From an uncultured Anaerovibrio sp. (GTDB lineage: Bacteria > Bacillota > Negativicutes > Selenomonadales > Selenomonadaceae): DNA of 7,338 nt. The notes beneath the pieces are model-generated. The model was not told the DNA's origin. It was given only the letters and a program-made list of their open reading frames with translations, and searched no databases. Where the stretch lies: NCBI GenBank assembly GCA_902785445.1, contig CACZYN010000091.1, forward strand, positions 1 through 7,338, written 5' to 3'. A program made the translations under genes and the position numbers. Of the stretch, positions 1 to 5,248 are shown piece by piece (position 1 is the stretch's first letter; each line of letters opens with the position of its first letter).

Positions 1-2
1 AC

Positions 3-1195
3 GCGACTGACGATGAATGTAAGGAAGCAGCTAAGCTTGTAAAGGCAGAACACTTAGCAGAAGATATAATACAATCAACCATAATATGCAGGCTGTTTTC
101 CATGAAAATGACTGGAGAGTGGCTATCTTTAACAACATCAATTTCGTTGAATCCAAGGGATGGACTGATAAATTCAAGTATGAAGGAACACCATATCATA
201 CAAAGGAAAAGAACTCCTCCTATGGACTCGATGCACAGAAAAAATGGCACTTTAATGATACAACCAGTTTGACTGCCGGTTTCAATGGGGAGCGGGAAAG
301 CTACGATGCGTACGTGACCTCTGATGGTGTGAGATCAAATTTTGACAGAAATGTTTGGGCGGCCTTTGCTCAGATTGAGCATGATTTTGATGCGAAGAAT
401 AACGTTACCTTTGGTGCCCGTGAAACCTGGACAACAGGTGCCTATAAGAGTCAGAACTACAATAATTTCAGTATGTCCGGTTCCTGGCTCCACAGAATGA
501 ATGAGGAGAATAATCTCTATGTCTCCATTGCTCAGTCCTTCAAGATGCCTACCTTCTCTGAGATGTACAAGGAGACGGATTATTCCATTCCAAATCCTGA
601 CTTGAAGCCTGCTAAGGGTATAAATTACGAATTGGGTTGGAAGCAGAATCATGGTGCACATTCCTGGAAGGCTGCTTTGTTCCATATTGATGTAAAGGAT
701 AATATTACTGCTAGCTGGCAGAAAGAACCTGTTAAGCAGTACCAGTATAACAATGTGGATTTCCGCAATACAGGTATTGAGTTGTCCTGCAAGATTGATG
801 CAGGCGACAAGTGGAGCTACAATTATGGCATTACTTGGCAGAATCCACAGAGCAAGAGTGATAGCGTTAAGAAACTGGATATGCAAGGCAAGTGGGAACG
901 GGTTTATGGCAAAATTCAGCTTGATGGTGGTGTAGGCTACAAGTACAAGAAATTTAAGTCCAATCTGAACTTTACTTACATGGCAGGCCGTTATCAGTCC
1001 CAGTCCCAGGTAAATGAGCCGGTTAAGCCGTATCTCCTTTCCAGCCTGAACTTCATTTACACGCCAGATAATCACAATGAACTCAGTCTGATGATTGATA
1101 ACCTTCTTAGCCGTCGTGATCGCACATCAAATTCTTCCTCTGATTACTATTGTGCACCACTGACTGTTATGTTGAACTTCAACTATAAGTTCTAA
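3..1195 (+). CDS. TonB-dependent outer-membrane receptor, C-terminal barrel (5'-partial, probable frameshift near 63)
   Basis: This is the C-terminal part of a TonB-dependent receptor, an outer-membrane barrel that imports ferric siderophores, cobalamin or similar ligands with TonB energy. The sequence shows repeated amphipathic beta-strands rich in Tyr, Trp and Asn. It contains the receptor signatures SFKMPTFSEMY and NPDLKPAKGINYELGW, and ends in NFNYKF with a terminal Phe, the usual outer-membrane insertion signal. The plug domain and signal peptide lie outside the window. The main frame is open from position 35, after a TAA at 32-34, and its first ATG is at 86. That ATG has no ribosome binding site and starts mid-strand, so it is not a true start. 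A different frame is open from 3 through 65 and reads an acidic, Lys-rich loop that joins smoothly to YNTINHN if one base is missing at 63-64. The ligand cannot be told. An intrinsic terminator follows. Confidence 0.85.
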
Positions 1196-1200
1196 TTTAA

Positions 1201-1221
1201 TGAAAATAATAGGGAACTTTT
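1201..1221 (+). repeat. Left terminal inverted repeat of the Fic unit
   Basis: The sequence TGAAAATAATAGGGAACTTTT at 1201-1221 matches the reverse complement of 2574-2592 apart from a 2-nt gap. Together they form inverted repeats around the two-gene Fic unit, about 1.39 kb end to end. No transposase or recombinase lies between them, and I see no clear target-site duplication outside. Confidence 0.45.
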
Positions 1222-1259
1222 TGATGGATTAGTAATCAAAAAGTTCCCTATTTTAATTT
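1208..1259. terminator. Bidirectional intrinsic terminator / palindrome copy A
   Basis: A perfect 18-bp inverted repeat (1208-1225 with 1235-1252) has a 9-nt loop and is followed on the + strand by TTTTAATTT. It lies 12 nt after the receptor stop codon and also faces the end of the convergent gene at 1283, so it can stop transcription from both sides. Its outer 14 bp, AATAGGGAACTTTT, recur with identical 17-nt half-site spacing at 2544-2587. A plain terminator would not need that match. Confidence 0.75.
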
Positions 1260-1282
1260 GTACGAATGTCAGTAGGCAAAAA

Positions 1283-1489
1283 TTAATTATCTGTTTCTGC
1301 CTTTAATTGATTTAAAGCTCGATCATAAGTTTTCATATCCTCATCTGTAAAAGTTCCTTCGTTATTGTTATCTGGATACCAACCAGGCATGGGAAATATT
1401 TTGCTATGTCCTTGATAGGTTATTGTAACTTCACGAACGTCCCTAAGTAGCCTTTCGCCAGTTATAATGTCATATTTTTCATTTTCCAT
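1283..1489 (-). CDS. MqsA/YgiT-like antitoxin N-domain protein, without zinc cysteines or HTH
   Basis: This short protein of 68 residues (71 if the ATG at 1498 is used) lies downstream of the Fic gene on the same strand, 105 nt away (96 nt with the longer start). The stretch TGERLLRDVREVTITYQGHS, then FPMPGWYPD, then FTDEDMKTYDRALNQLKAE, resembles from memory the N-terminal half of MqsA/YgiT-family antitoxins. Members often read RDVRxxTxTYKG...MPGWYC...GEDMKxSDRALNxLKA. Two things are unusual. It has no cysteine at all, so it cannot form the family's zinc-binding fold in the usual way. It also stops just where the C-terminal helix-turn-helix normally begins; the next in-frame codons on the minus strand reach another stop without HTH-like sequence. 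It may be a minimal antitoxin or a truncated remnant. Neither candidate start has a convincing ribosome binding site. It could be transcribed with the Fic gene, since I see no terminator between them. Confidence 0.65.
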   Translation of the reverse strand: MENEKYDIITGERLLRDVREVTITYQGHSKIFPMPGWYPDNNNEGTFTDEDMKTYDRALNQLKAETDN

Positions 1490-1594
1490 TAACAACATCT
1501 CATCTTTCTTTGAACGACAGAAGTGAAAGTAAGTTATGGTTTTTTTGGTGAATTTTATATAGAGAGTTAAACCTTTATAATAAGCATGATTTTT

Positions 1595-2530
1595 TTATAA
1601 TTTTTTCCAGCACTTTTCCTTTAGAAACAAACTTATTTCCATTATGTTCGCACTCTCATAATATTTAATAAGTTTATTTTTGAAGTCAGAAACATGGCTT
1701 TCCGGTATAACCAGAAGCCCTAACCCATGGGCAATCATAAAATGATTGGCAAATATTACTGCTGCACGTTTGTTGCCATCAAGAAACACTTGGGTACGCA
1801 TACAATACATACATAGTTCTATTGCCTTATCAATTCCTGGGCTATCATCGTTAATTATAGCATTGATATTTTCAATAACCTGTTCCTCGATTGGTATAGG
1901 TGGAATGTATTGAGTTCCACCTATAGTTACTGGGACCCCTCGCAGCCGTCCACCATTATGGAAAAATCCTTCATTAATCAATTTAGCAATGTGACAAAGT
2001 AAATGGTAATTACTGTCAGCTTGTATAACATCCTCATCGAGAATAAATTCCCAGGCATGTTTTAAATTTAAAATTTTTTGTACATCATCAGCTTTCATTC
2101 CATTAACAGTACCGTTTTCGATTATTTCCTCGGTCTGGGGAAAAGTGGTGGCTACCCCTTCCAATATTGCCTGATCATATATATTGGATTTCATATTAGC
2201 ACGGGCAAAATCCAGATTATTTACTATTTCAGCCGAAAGCTCTGTCTTGATATAGCCACAGGCAGCAAGCTCCCTATCAACCCTCCTGATTTGCTTCTTT
2301 AAATTTCTGGCTTCCCTAGTGCTACGCAATAACAATTGATACAAGTCATCTGAATAGGTATCTACATACGTTGAAGTTAGTCGACTACCAACTCGTTTTC
2401 TGATATAAAGATATTTTCCCTTACCATTTTTCTTTATTTCAGGTGAACCATCATAGGGAATAAGATTTAATCTTGCCTGATAATCTGCCTTTTCCTGTAG
2501 TAAATTTTGAATATTATCAAATTGAGTCAT
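1595..2530 (-). CDS. Fic-domain protein with a degenerate catalytic motif
   Basis: This 311-residue Fic-fold protein starts at the ATG at 2530. The ATG at 2545 overlaps the ribosome binding site: GGAGG at 2539-2543 sits 8 nt before 2530. Fic enzymes usually transfer AMP, or in Doc phosphate, to target proteins. Residues 28-60 form a basic beta-rich segment (KYLYIRKRVGSRLTSTYV), followed by a charged helical, probably coiled-coil stretch (62-92). The Fic core follows. AILEGVATT (121-129) matches the EG of the inhibitory helix of class II Fic proteins. GRLRGVPVTIGG (194-205) is the target-binding flap. QVFLDGNKRAAV (247-258) is the active-site loop. The canonical motif is HPFxxGNGRxxR; here the catalytic His is Gln247 and the second Arg is Val258, while Phe249, Asp251, Asn253 and Arg255 remain. 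AMPylation by the normal mechanism is therefore doubtful. The gene is AT-richer than its neighbours, which fits acquisition. The context suggests a toxin-antitoxin-like unit. Confidence 0.88.
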   Translation of the reverse strand: MTQFDNIQNLLQEKADYQARLNLIPYDGSPEIKKNGKGKYLYIRKRVGSRLTSTYVDTYSDDLYQLLLRSTREARNLKKQIRRVDRELAACGYIKTELSAEIVNNLDFARANMKSNIYDQAILEGVATTFPQTEEIIENGTVNGMKADDVQKILNLKHAWEFILDEDVIQADSNYHLLCHIAKLINEGFFHNGGRLRGVPVTIGGTQYIPPIPIEEQVIENINAIINDDSPGIDKAIELCMYCMRTQVFLDGNKRAAVIFANHFMIAHGLGLLVIPESHVSDFKNKLIKYYESANIMEISLFLKEKCWKKL

Positions 2531-2543
2531 GAGATAATCCTCC

Positions 2544-2587
2544 ATAGGGAACTTTTATTATAATATTTTATACAAAAGTTCCCTATT
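2544..2587. repeat. Palindrome copy B over the Fic promoter
   Basis: The half-sites ATAGGGAACTTTT (2544-2556) and AAAAGTTCCCTAT (2574-2586) are perfect inverted copies 17 nt apart, the same geometry as copy A (1209-1221 and 1239-1251) but with a different spacer. Half-site centres are 30 bp apart, about three helical turns. The spacer contains the likely Fic -10 box and the left arm touches the Fic ribosome binding site, so this could be an operator. It could also be a transposon-like end or a transcript hairpin. Confidence 0.6.
2557..2562 (-). promoter_or_regulatory. Likely -10 box of the Fic gene
   Basis: Read on the minus strand, 2562-2557 is a perfect TATAAT, 26 nt before the Fic start codon at 2530. 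The -35 position (around 2580-2585) reads TAGGGA and is a poor match. The box lies inside the spacer of palindrome copy B, so a protein bound to the half-sites would cover the promoter. Confidence 0.4.
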
Positions 2588-2593
2588 TTTCAA

Positions 2594-2647
2594 TATTAAT
2601 AAAAAACAAACGGGATTGCTCTATGTTAATTCATAAAGCAATCCCGT
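2594..2647 (-). terminator. Intrinsic terminator of the small membrane-protein gene
   Basis: ACGGGATTGCT (2610-2620) pairs with AGCAATCCCGT (2637-2647). A one-base mismatch and four more pairs close a TTAATT loop. On the minus strand the stem is followed by TTTGTTTTTTATT, a strong U-tract. It lies about 75 nt after the stop codon of the gene at 2722-2919. Confidence 0.85.
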
Positions 2648-2721
2648 CGTTTTCTTGAATATTATCCGAAATAAGAGGGGGTGGGAATATATTCTTGTTT
2701 GAATGGTAATTAATTTAAGTA

Positions 2722-2919
2722 TTAGAGACAAATAGCCAGAGCAGTGGCTGCCATCAATGCGGCAAAGGTTCCAATGCGCAATTCATGGATATGCATGCGA
2801 TAGCTGGCTTCATCTTCTTTGGAGTAGTGGAATTCTTCTCCCTCCAAGAAGCTGGCATGATGAGTGTTAACATTCATCAACAAACGCTCTAAACCGGAAA
2901 GTCTAAGTACTGCTTTCAT
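2722..2919 (-). CDS. Small C-tail-anchored membrane protein, function unknown
   Basis: This 65-residue protein is not one I recognise. It is very probably real: an AAGGAGG ribosome binding site sits 8 nt before the ATG, and a strong intrinsic terminator follows. Residues 1-46 are polar, with several His residues (THHASFLEGEEFHYSKEDEA then MHIHELR). Residues 47-65 form one hydrophobic segment, LRIGTFAALMAATALAICL, that runs to the C-terminus. That suggests a tail-anchored inner-membrane microprotein with most of the chain in the cytoplasm. It is divergent from the AraC-family gene at 3204, and tandem 21-bp repeats lie immediately upstream of its promoter region, so it is the best candidate for that regulator's target. 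A short stretch on the same strand at 3113-3190 encodes a weakly similar hydrophobic tail. Confidence 0.75.
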   Translation of the reverse strand: MKAVLRLSGLERLLMNVNTHHASFLEGEEFHYSKEDEASYRMHIHELRIGTFAALMAATALAICL

Positions 2920-2966
2920 GGAAAATCCCTCCTTGCTAGCAATTGTTTCTTCTTTAATTTGAATAT

Positions 2967-2995
2967 AGTATATATTGCCATAAAATGACTTTCTG
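2967..2995 (-). promoter_or_regulatory. Putative promoter of the small membrane-protein gene
   Basis: On the minus strand TATACT (2972-2967) can serve as a -10 box. At 17-bp spacing the -35 position (2995-2990) reads CAGAAA, a poor match. A good -10 with a poor -35, directly next to tandem repeats starting at 2998, is typical of promoters that need an activator bound beside the polymerase. Confidence 0.35.
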
Positions 2996-2997
2996 CC

Positions 2998-3039
2998 CTA
3001 TATCAGACAAAAAATGTTCTATTTACGACAAAAATGTAT
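2998..3039 (+). promoter_or_regulatory. Tandem 21-bp direct repeats, probable AraC-type operator
   Basis: Two adjacent 21-nt units start with CTATAT and CTATTT and share a GACAAAAA core. The GACA begins at 3006 and at 3027, exactly 21 bp apart. AraC itself binds two 17-bp direct half-sites with 21-bp centre spacing. The pair ends 2 bp from the weak -35 box of the small gene, the position expected for class II activation. An AraC-family gene lies on the other side. Confidence 0.55.
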
Positions 3040-3060
3040 AACATCAACTAATTAAACTAA

Positions 3061-3089
3061 TGGATTAATTTTTAGCAACACTGTATAAT
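3061..3089 (+). promoter_or_regulatory. Putative promoter of the AraC-family gene
   Basis: TATAAT at 3084-3089 is a perfect -10 box. TGGATT (3061-3066), 17 bp upstream, is a partial -35. The transcript would start near 3096, giving a leader of about 108 nt. That start falls in an 8-bp palindrome (TAATAGTT 3095-3102, AACTATTA 3107-3114), which could be another control site. Confidence 0.35.
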
Positions 3090-3154
3090 TATCCTAATAG
3101 TTCCTTAACTATTACATGCAGATAATCATAGCCATTATAGCAGCGAATACGGCA

Positions 3155-3196
3155 AAGGCAGTGACAAGAAAAGTTCTATGTCCGACAGAAAAGAGC
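3155..3196 (+). promoter_or_regulatory. Second GACA repeat pair, upstream of the AraC-family start codon
   Basis: CTATGTCCGACAGAAAAG at 3176-3193 closely matches the unit at 2998 (15 of 21 positions over the full unit). Exactly 21 bp before its GACA (3184) is another GACA (3163), followed by AGAAAAGTT. The first unit of this pair lacks the CTAT part. The pair ends 7 nt before the ATG at 3204, so binding here could repress the regulator's own gene. The two pairs are 157 bp apart, about 15 helical turns, which would allow a loop. Confidence 0.4.
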
Positions 3197-3203
3197 TAAT
3201 AAA

Positions 3204-4097
3204 ATGATCCAGAAAATGACGACAATCCGCATAGCGGCTGATAAAGAAAAAGAGCAAATGCATGAAAATCCCCTGTTTCCATGTAGTGTTTATTGTATTG
3301 AGTGGAAAAAGGGTGGTATTCAATCTTTGCCTTGGCATTGGCACCGGGAATTGGAATTTATGTATGTTGCCTCAGGAAAGGCAGTAGTGGAATATGCCGG
3401 TAAGCGGGCTATTGTGCCGGAAGGAGAAGGATTTTTCTGTAATTCCCGGGTATTGCACCGCTACAGGCTGGAGGGGGATAGCTGTCAGCTATACTGTATC
3501 GTTTTTGATGATAAGCTCATAAGTGGCGGTGTGGCCAATGTGTTTTATAAAAAATATGTGCAGCCGATTATTACTGATGAGTTGTTTTCCGGTAAATATT
3601 TGCATATGAATATAAAACGGGAGCGGGATGTTATAACACGGATCAAGAAAGCCTGTTTGGCGGTGCAAGGAGAAAATTTTGGTTATGAGCTGGATTTGCG
3701 TTATCATGTGTCCAAGGCTCTGGCCATATTGAGTGACCATCCTACAGCTTCCATGATTCAGTATACTACCCCGCAAATGGAACGGACGAAGGTAATGGTA
3801 GACTATATTCACAGCCATTATGGAGAGCCTATTACTATTGAGAAATTAGCTTTTCATGCGGGAATAAGTGAACGGGAGGCCCAACGTTGTTTCCAGTCCA
3901 TCTTTAGCATGTCACCACGACAATATTTGCAGAATTATCGGTTGCAGGTGGCGGAAGAAATGCTATTGGAGTCTGGGGAGTCTATTCTTTCCATCGGGCT
4001 GGTTTGCGGCTTTTCCAATCCTAGTCATTTCAGCAAGGCCTTTAAGCTGTACAGGGGTTGCAGCCCCCATGTTTTCCGTCAACGAAATACCAAATGA
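3204..4097 (+). CDS. AraC-family transcriptional regulator with N-terminal cupin domain
   Basis: This 297-residue cytoplasmic regulator would bind a small ligand and activate or repress nearby promoters. Residues 22-105 form the N-terminal cupin-like sensor, with WHWHRELEFMYVASGKA (44-60) and a following PEGEGFFCNSRVLHRY that are typical of AraC-type ligand domains. Two helix-turn-helix units follow: TIEKLAFHAGISEREAQRCF (211-230) and SILSIGLVCGFSNPSHFSKAF (260-280). The GFSNPSHFSKAFK block is the AraC/XylS signature, and its end KLYRGCSPHVFR fits the family C-terminus. The start is uncertain: ATG codons at 3204, 3216 and 3258 are all in frame, and none has a strong ribosome binding site. Residue numbers assume 3204. 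The length suits full family members. It is divergent from the small gene at 2919 and lies 28 nt before cinA on the same strand, without a visible terminator, so some read-through into cinA is likely. The ligand is unknown. Confidence 0.92.
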   Translation: MIQKMTTIRIAADKEKEQMHENPLFPCSVYCIEWKKGGIQSLPWHWHRELEFMYVASGKAVVEYAGKRAIVPEGEGFFCNSRVLHRYRLEGDSCQLYCIVFDDKLISGGVANVFYKKYVQPIITDELFSGKYLHMNIKRERDVITRIKKACLAVQGENFGYELDLRYHVSKALAILSDHPTASMIQYTTPQMERTKVMVDYIHSHYGEPITIEKLAFHAGISEREAQRCFQSIFSMSPRQYLQNYRLQVAEEMLLESGESILSIGLVCGFSNPSHFSKAFKLYRGCSPHVFRQRNTK

Positions 4098-4125
4098 TGA
4101 TAGATGAATTGGGGAGATGAATAGT

Positions 4126-4923
4126 ATGGTAGTGGAGTTAATCAGTGTTGGCACAGAACTGTTATTGGGTAATATTGTAAATACCAATGCGCAGTATCTG
4201 TCCAGACAATTGTCCAAGTTGGGACTGGATTGCTATTATCAGACGGTGGTAGGAGATAACCCGGACAGAATCAAGGCGGCTTTGGATGTGGCCTACAGTC
4301 GGGGAAATATGGTTATTCTCACTGGTGGTTTGGGACCAACCAAGGATGATTTAACCAAGGAAATGCTGATGGAGTATTTTAATAAGGAAGTTGTGCTGGA
4401 TGAAGAGGCATGGGGGATGATGAAAGAACGCATGACCCGCCTTGGCTTTACCGAATTTACTGACAGTCAAAAAAAGCAGGCTTATGTACCTAAGGAAGCC
4501 ATAATTATGTATAATCATCATGGCACTGCTCCAGGCTGCATCATGGAACATAATGGCAAGTATTGTCTGCTGTTTCCTGGGCCACCAAAGGAAATGCAGC
4601 CCATGTTTGAAGAATATGCCCTGCCATATCTTAAGCAATTCAGTGATAAGGTATTTGTTTCCATAAATATAAAAATGATAAGCAAGGATGTGGCACCAAT
4701 TACCATAGTGGGGGAAGGACCCTGTGCTGAACGACTGGGTGACTTGTGCGATAACGAGAATCCAACAGTAGCTACCTATGCCAAAGAGGATGGCTGTCTT
4801 ATTCGGGTAACAGCAGCAGCCAAGGACAGGGACAGCGCTCTGGAGCTGTTGCAGCCAATGGTGGAGAAATGCAAGAAGGCCCTGGGAGAGGATTATATTA
4901 AAAATATCTTTGAAGACATATAG
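4126..4923 (+). CDS. cinA: CinA-type MoCF-domain protein lacking the C-terminal amidase domain
   Basis: The protein has 265 residues from the ATG at 4126. I prefer that start because GGGGAG (4111-4116) is 9 nt upstream, while the ATG at 4117 would touch the ribosome binding site. Residues 3-165 are the MoCF-like domain: ELISVGTELLLGNIVNTNA (4-22), TGGLGPTKDDLT (66-77) and GTAPGCIMEHNGKYCLLFPG (133-152). In CinA proteins this part is associated with ADP-ribose pyrophosphatase activity. Residues 175-255 fit the following KH-like region (CAERLGDL, NPTVATYAKEDGCLIRVTA). Full CinA is about 410 residues and continues with an NMN deamidase (PncC) domain carrying an ESCTGG motif. Here the chain stops at LGEDYIKNIFEDI. 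I find no amidase sequence in any downstream frame before the tRNA. It may be a natural single-domain form, or the amidase may be encoded elsewhere. Confidence 0.9.
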   Translation: MVVELISVGTELLLGNIVNTNAQYLSRQLSKLGLDCYYQTVVGDNPDRIKAALDVAYSRGNMVILTGGLGPTKDDLTKEMLMEYFNKEVVLDEEAWGMMKERMTRLGFTEFTDSQKKQAYVPKEAIIMYNHHGTAPGCIMEHNGKYCLLFPGPPKEMQPMFEEYALPYLKQFSDKVFVSINIKMISKDVAPITIVGEGPCAERLGDLCDNENPTVATYAKEDGCLIRVTAAAKDRDSALELLQPMVEKCKKALGEDYIKNIFEDI

Positions 4924-4954
4924 ACCTTATGTCAAGGCAGGGAACTGTTAAGGG

Positions 4955-5008
4955 CAAGTAAAAGTTTTAGTGACGGGACTCGTGCTATAGACAGCCGTCC
5001 ACTACTTG
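4955..5008 (+). other. Possible structured RNA in the cinA-tRNA gap
   Basis: CAAGT (4955-4959) can pair with ACTTG (5004-5008), AGTG (4969-4972) with CACT (5000-5003), and ACGG (4973-4976) with CCGT (4995-4998), leaving an 18-nt apical loop and one bulged C. The segment lies in the 183-nt gap after cinA, upstream of the tRNA promoter. There is no U-run after it, so it is not a standard terminator. I see no gene in this gap. Confidence 0.25.
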
Positions 5009-5042
5009 TGAATGGAATTGACTGTTAGTGTGGAAAAATATG

Positions 5043-5071
5043 TTGACAAGGGGATATTAAATCGGTATAAT
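5043..5071 (+). promoter_or_regulatory. Consensus sigma-70/A promoter of tRNA-Lys
   Basis: TTGACA (5043-5048) and TATAAT (5066-5071) are both perfect and separated by exactly 17 bp. Transcription should start near 5078. This leaves a leader of about 29 nt before the mature tRNA, holding a 6-bp hairpin (AGATAC 5085-5090, GTATCT 5095-5100). Confidence 0.9.
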
Positions 5072-5106
5072 AAATCCTGTTGTGAGATACGAAGGTATCT
5101 GCAAAT

Positions 5107-5182
5107 GACTCACTAGCTCAATTGGTAGAGCATCTGACTCTTAATCAGCAGGTTCGGGGTTCGAGTCCCCGGTGGGTCACCA
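5107..5182 (+). tRNA. tRNA-Lys (anticodon CUU)
   Basis: This is a complete 76-nt cloverleaf. The acceptor stem is GACTCAC with GTGGGTC (one G-U pair), the D-stem GCTC/GAGC with GG in the loop, and the anticodon stem TCTGA/TCAGC with loop CTCTTAA. The anticodon is CTT at 5140-5142. The T-stem is CGGGG/CCCCG with loop TTCGAGT, and the 3' end ACCA is encoded. The outermost anticodon-stem pair (27-43) is a T-C mismatch. The A15-T48 Levitt pair is kept. It reads AAG codons. It is a single-gene unit with its own promoter and terminator. Confidence 0.97.
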
Positions 5183-5194
5183 TTATGAATTGTG

Positions 5195-5225
5195 GCAGGT
5201 TGGAATTTTCCAGCCTGCTTTTTTT
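5195..5225 (+). terminator. Intrinsic terminator after tRNA-Lys
   Basis: GCAGGTTGG (5195-5203) pairs with CCAGCCTGC (5210-5218) with one G-U pair and an AATTTT loop, followed by seven T. It lies 12 nt after the tRNA and ends 23 nt before surE. surE must therefore depend on read-through or on a promoter I cannot identify in the short remaining gap. Confidence 0.9.
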
Positions 5226-5248
5226 AAAAAATGAAGAAGGAATAAGTT

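Noticed and set aside
335..1075. Long open frame on the minus strand opposite the receptor gene
   Set aside because: It is antisense to well-matched beta-barrel coding sequence and has no start signals.
2544..2587. XerC/XerD dif-like site
   Set aside because: Arm and spacer lengths (13-17-13) and sequence do not fit the 11-6-11 dif pattern.
1201..2592. Classical insertion sequence
   Set aside because: Inverted ends are present, but there is no transposase or recombinase gene inside and no clear target-site duplication outside.
4924..5042. Displaced C-terminal CinA amidase domain
   Set aside because: All three forward frames were read; none shows an ESCTGG-like motif or a continuing open frame.
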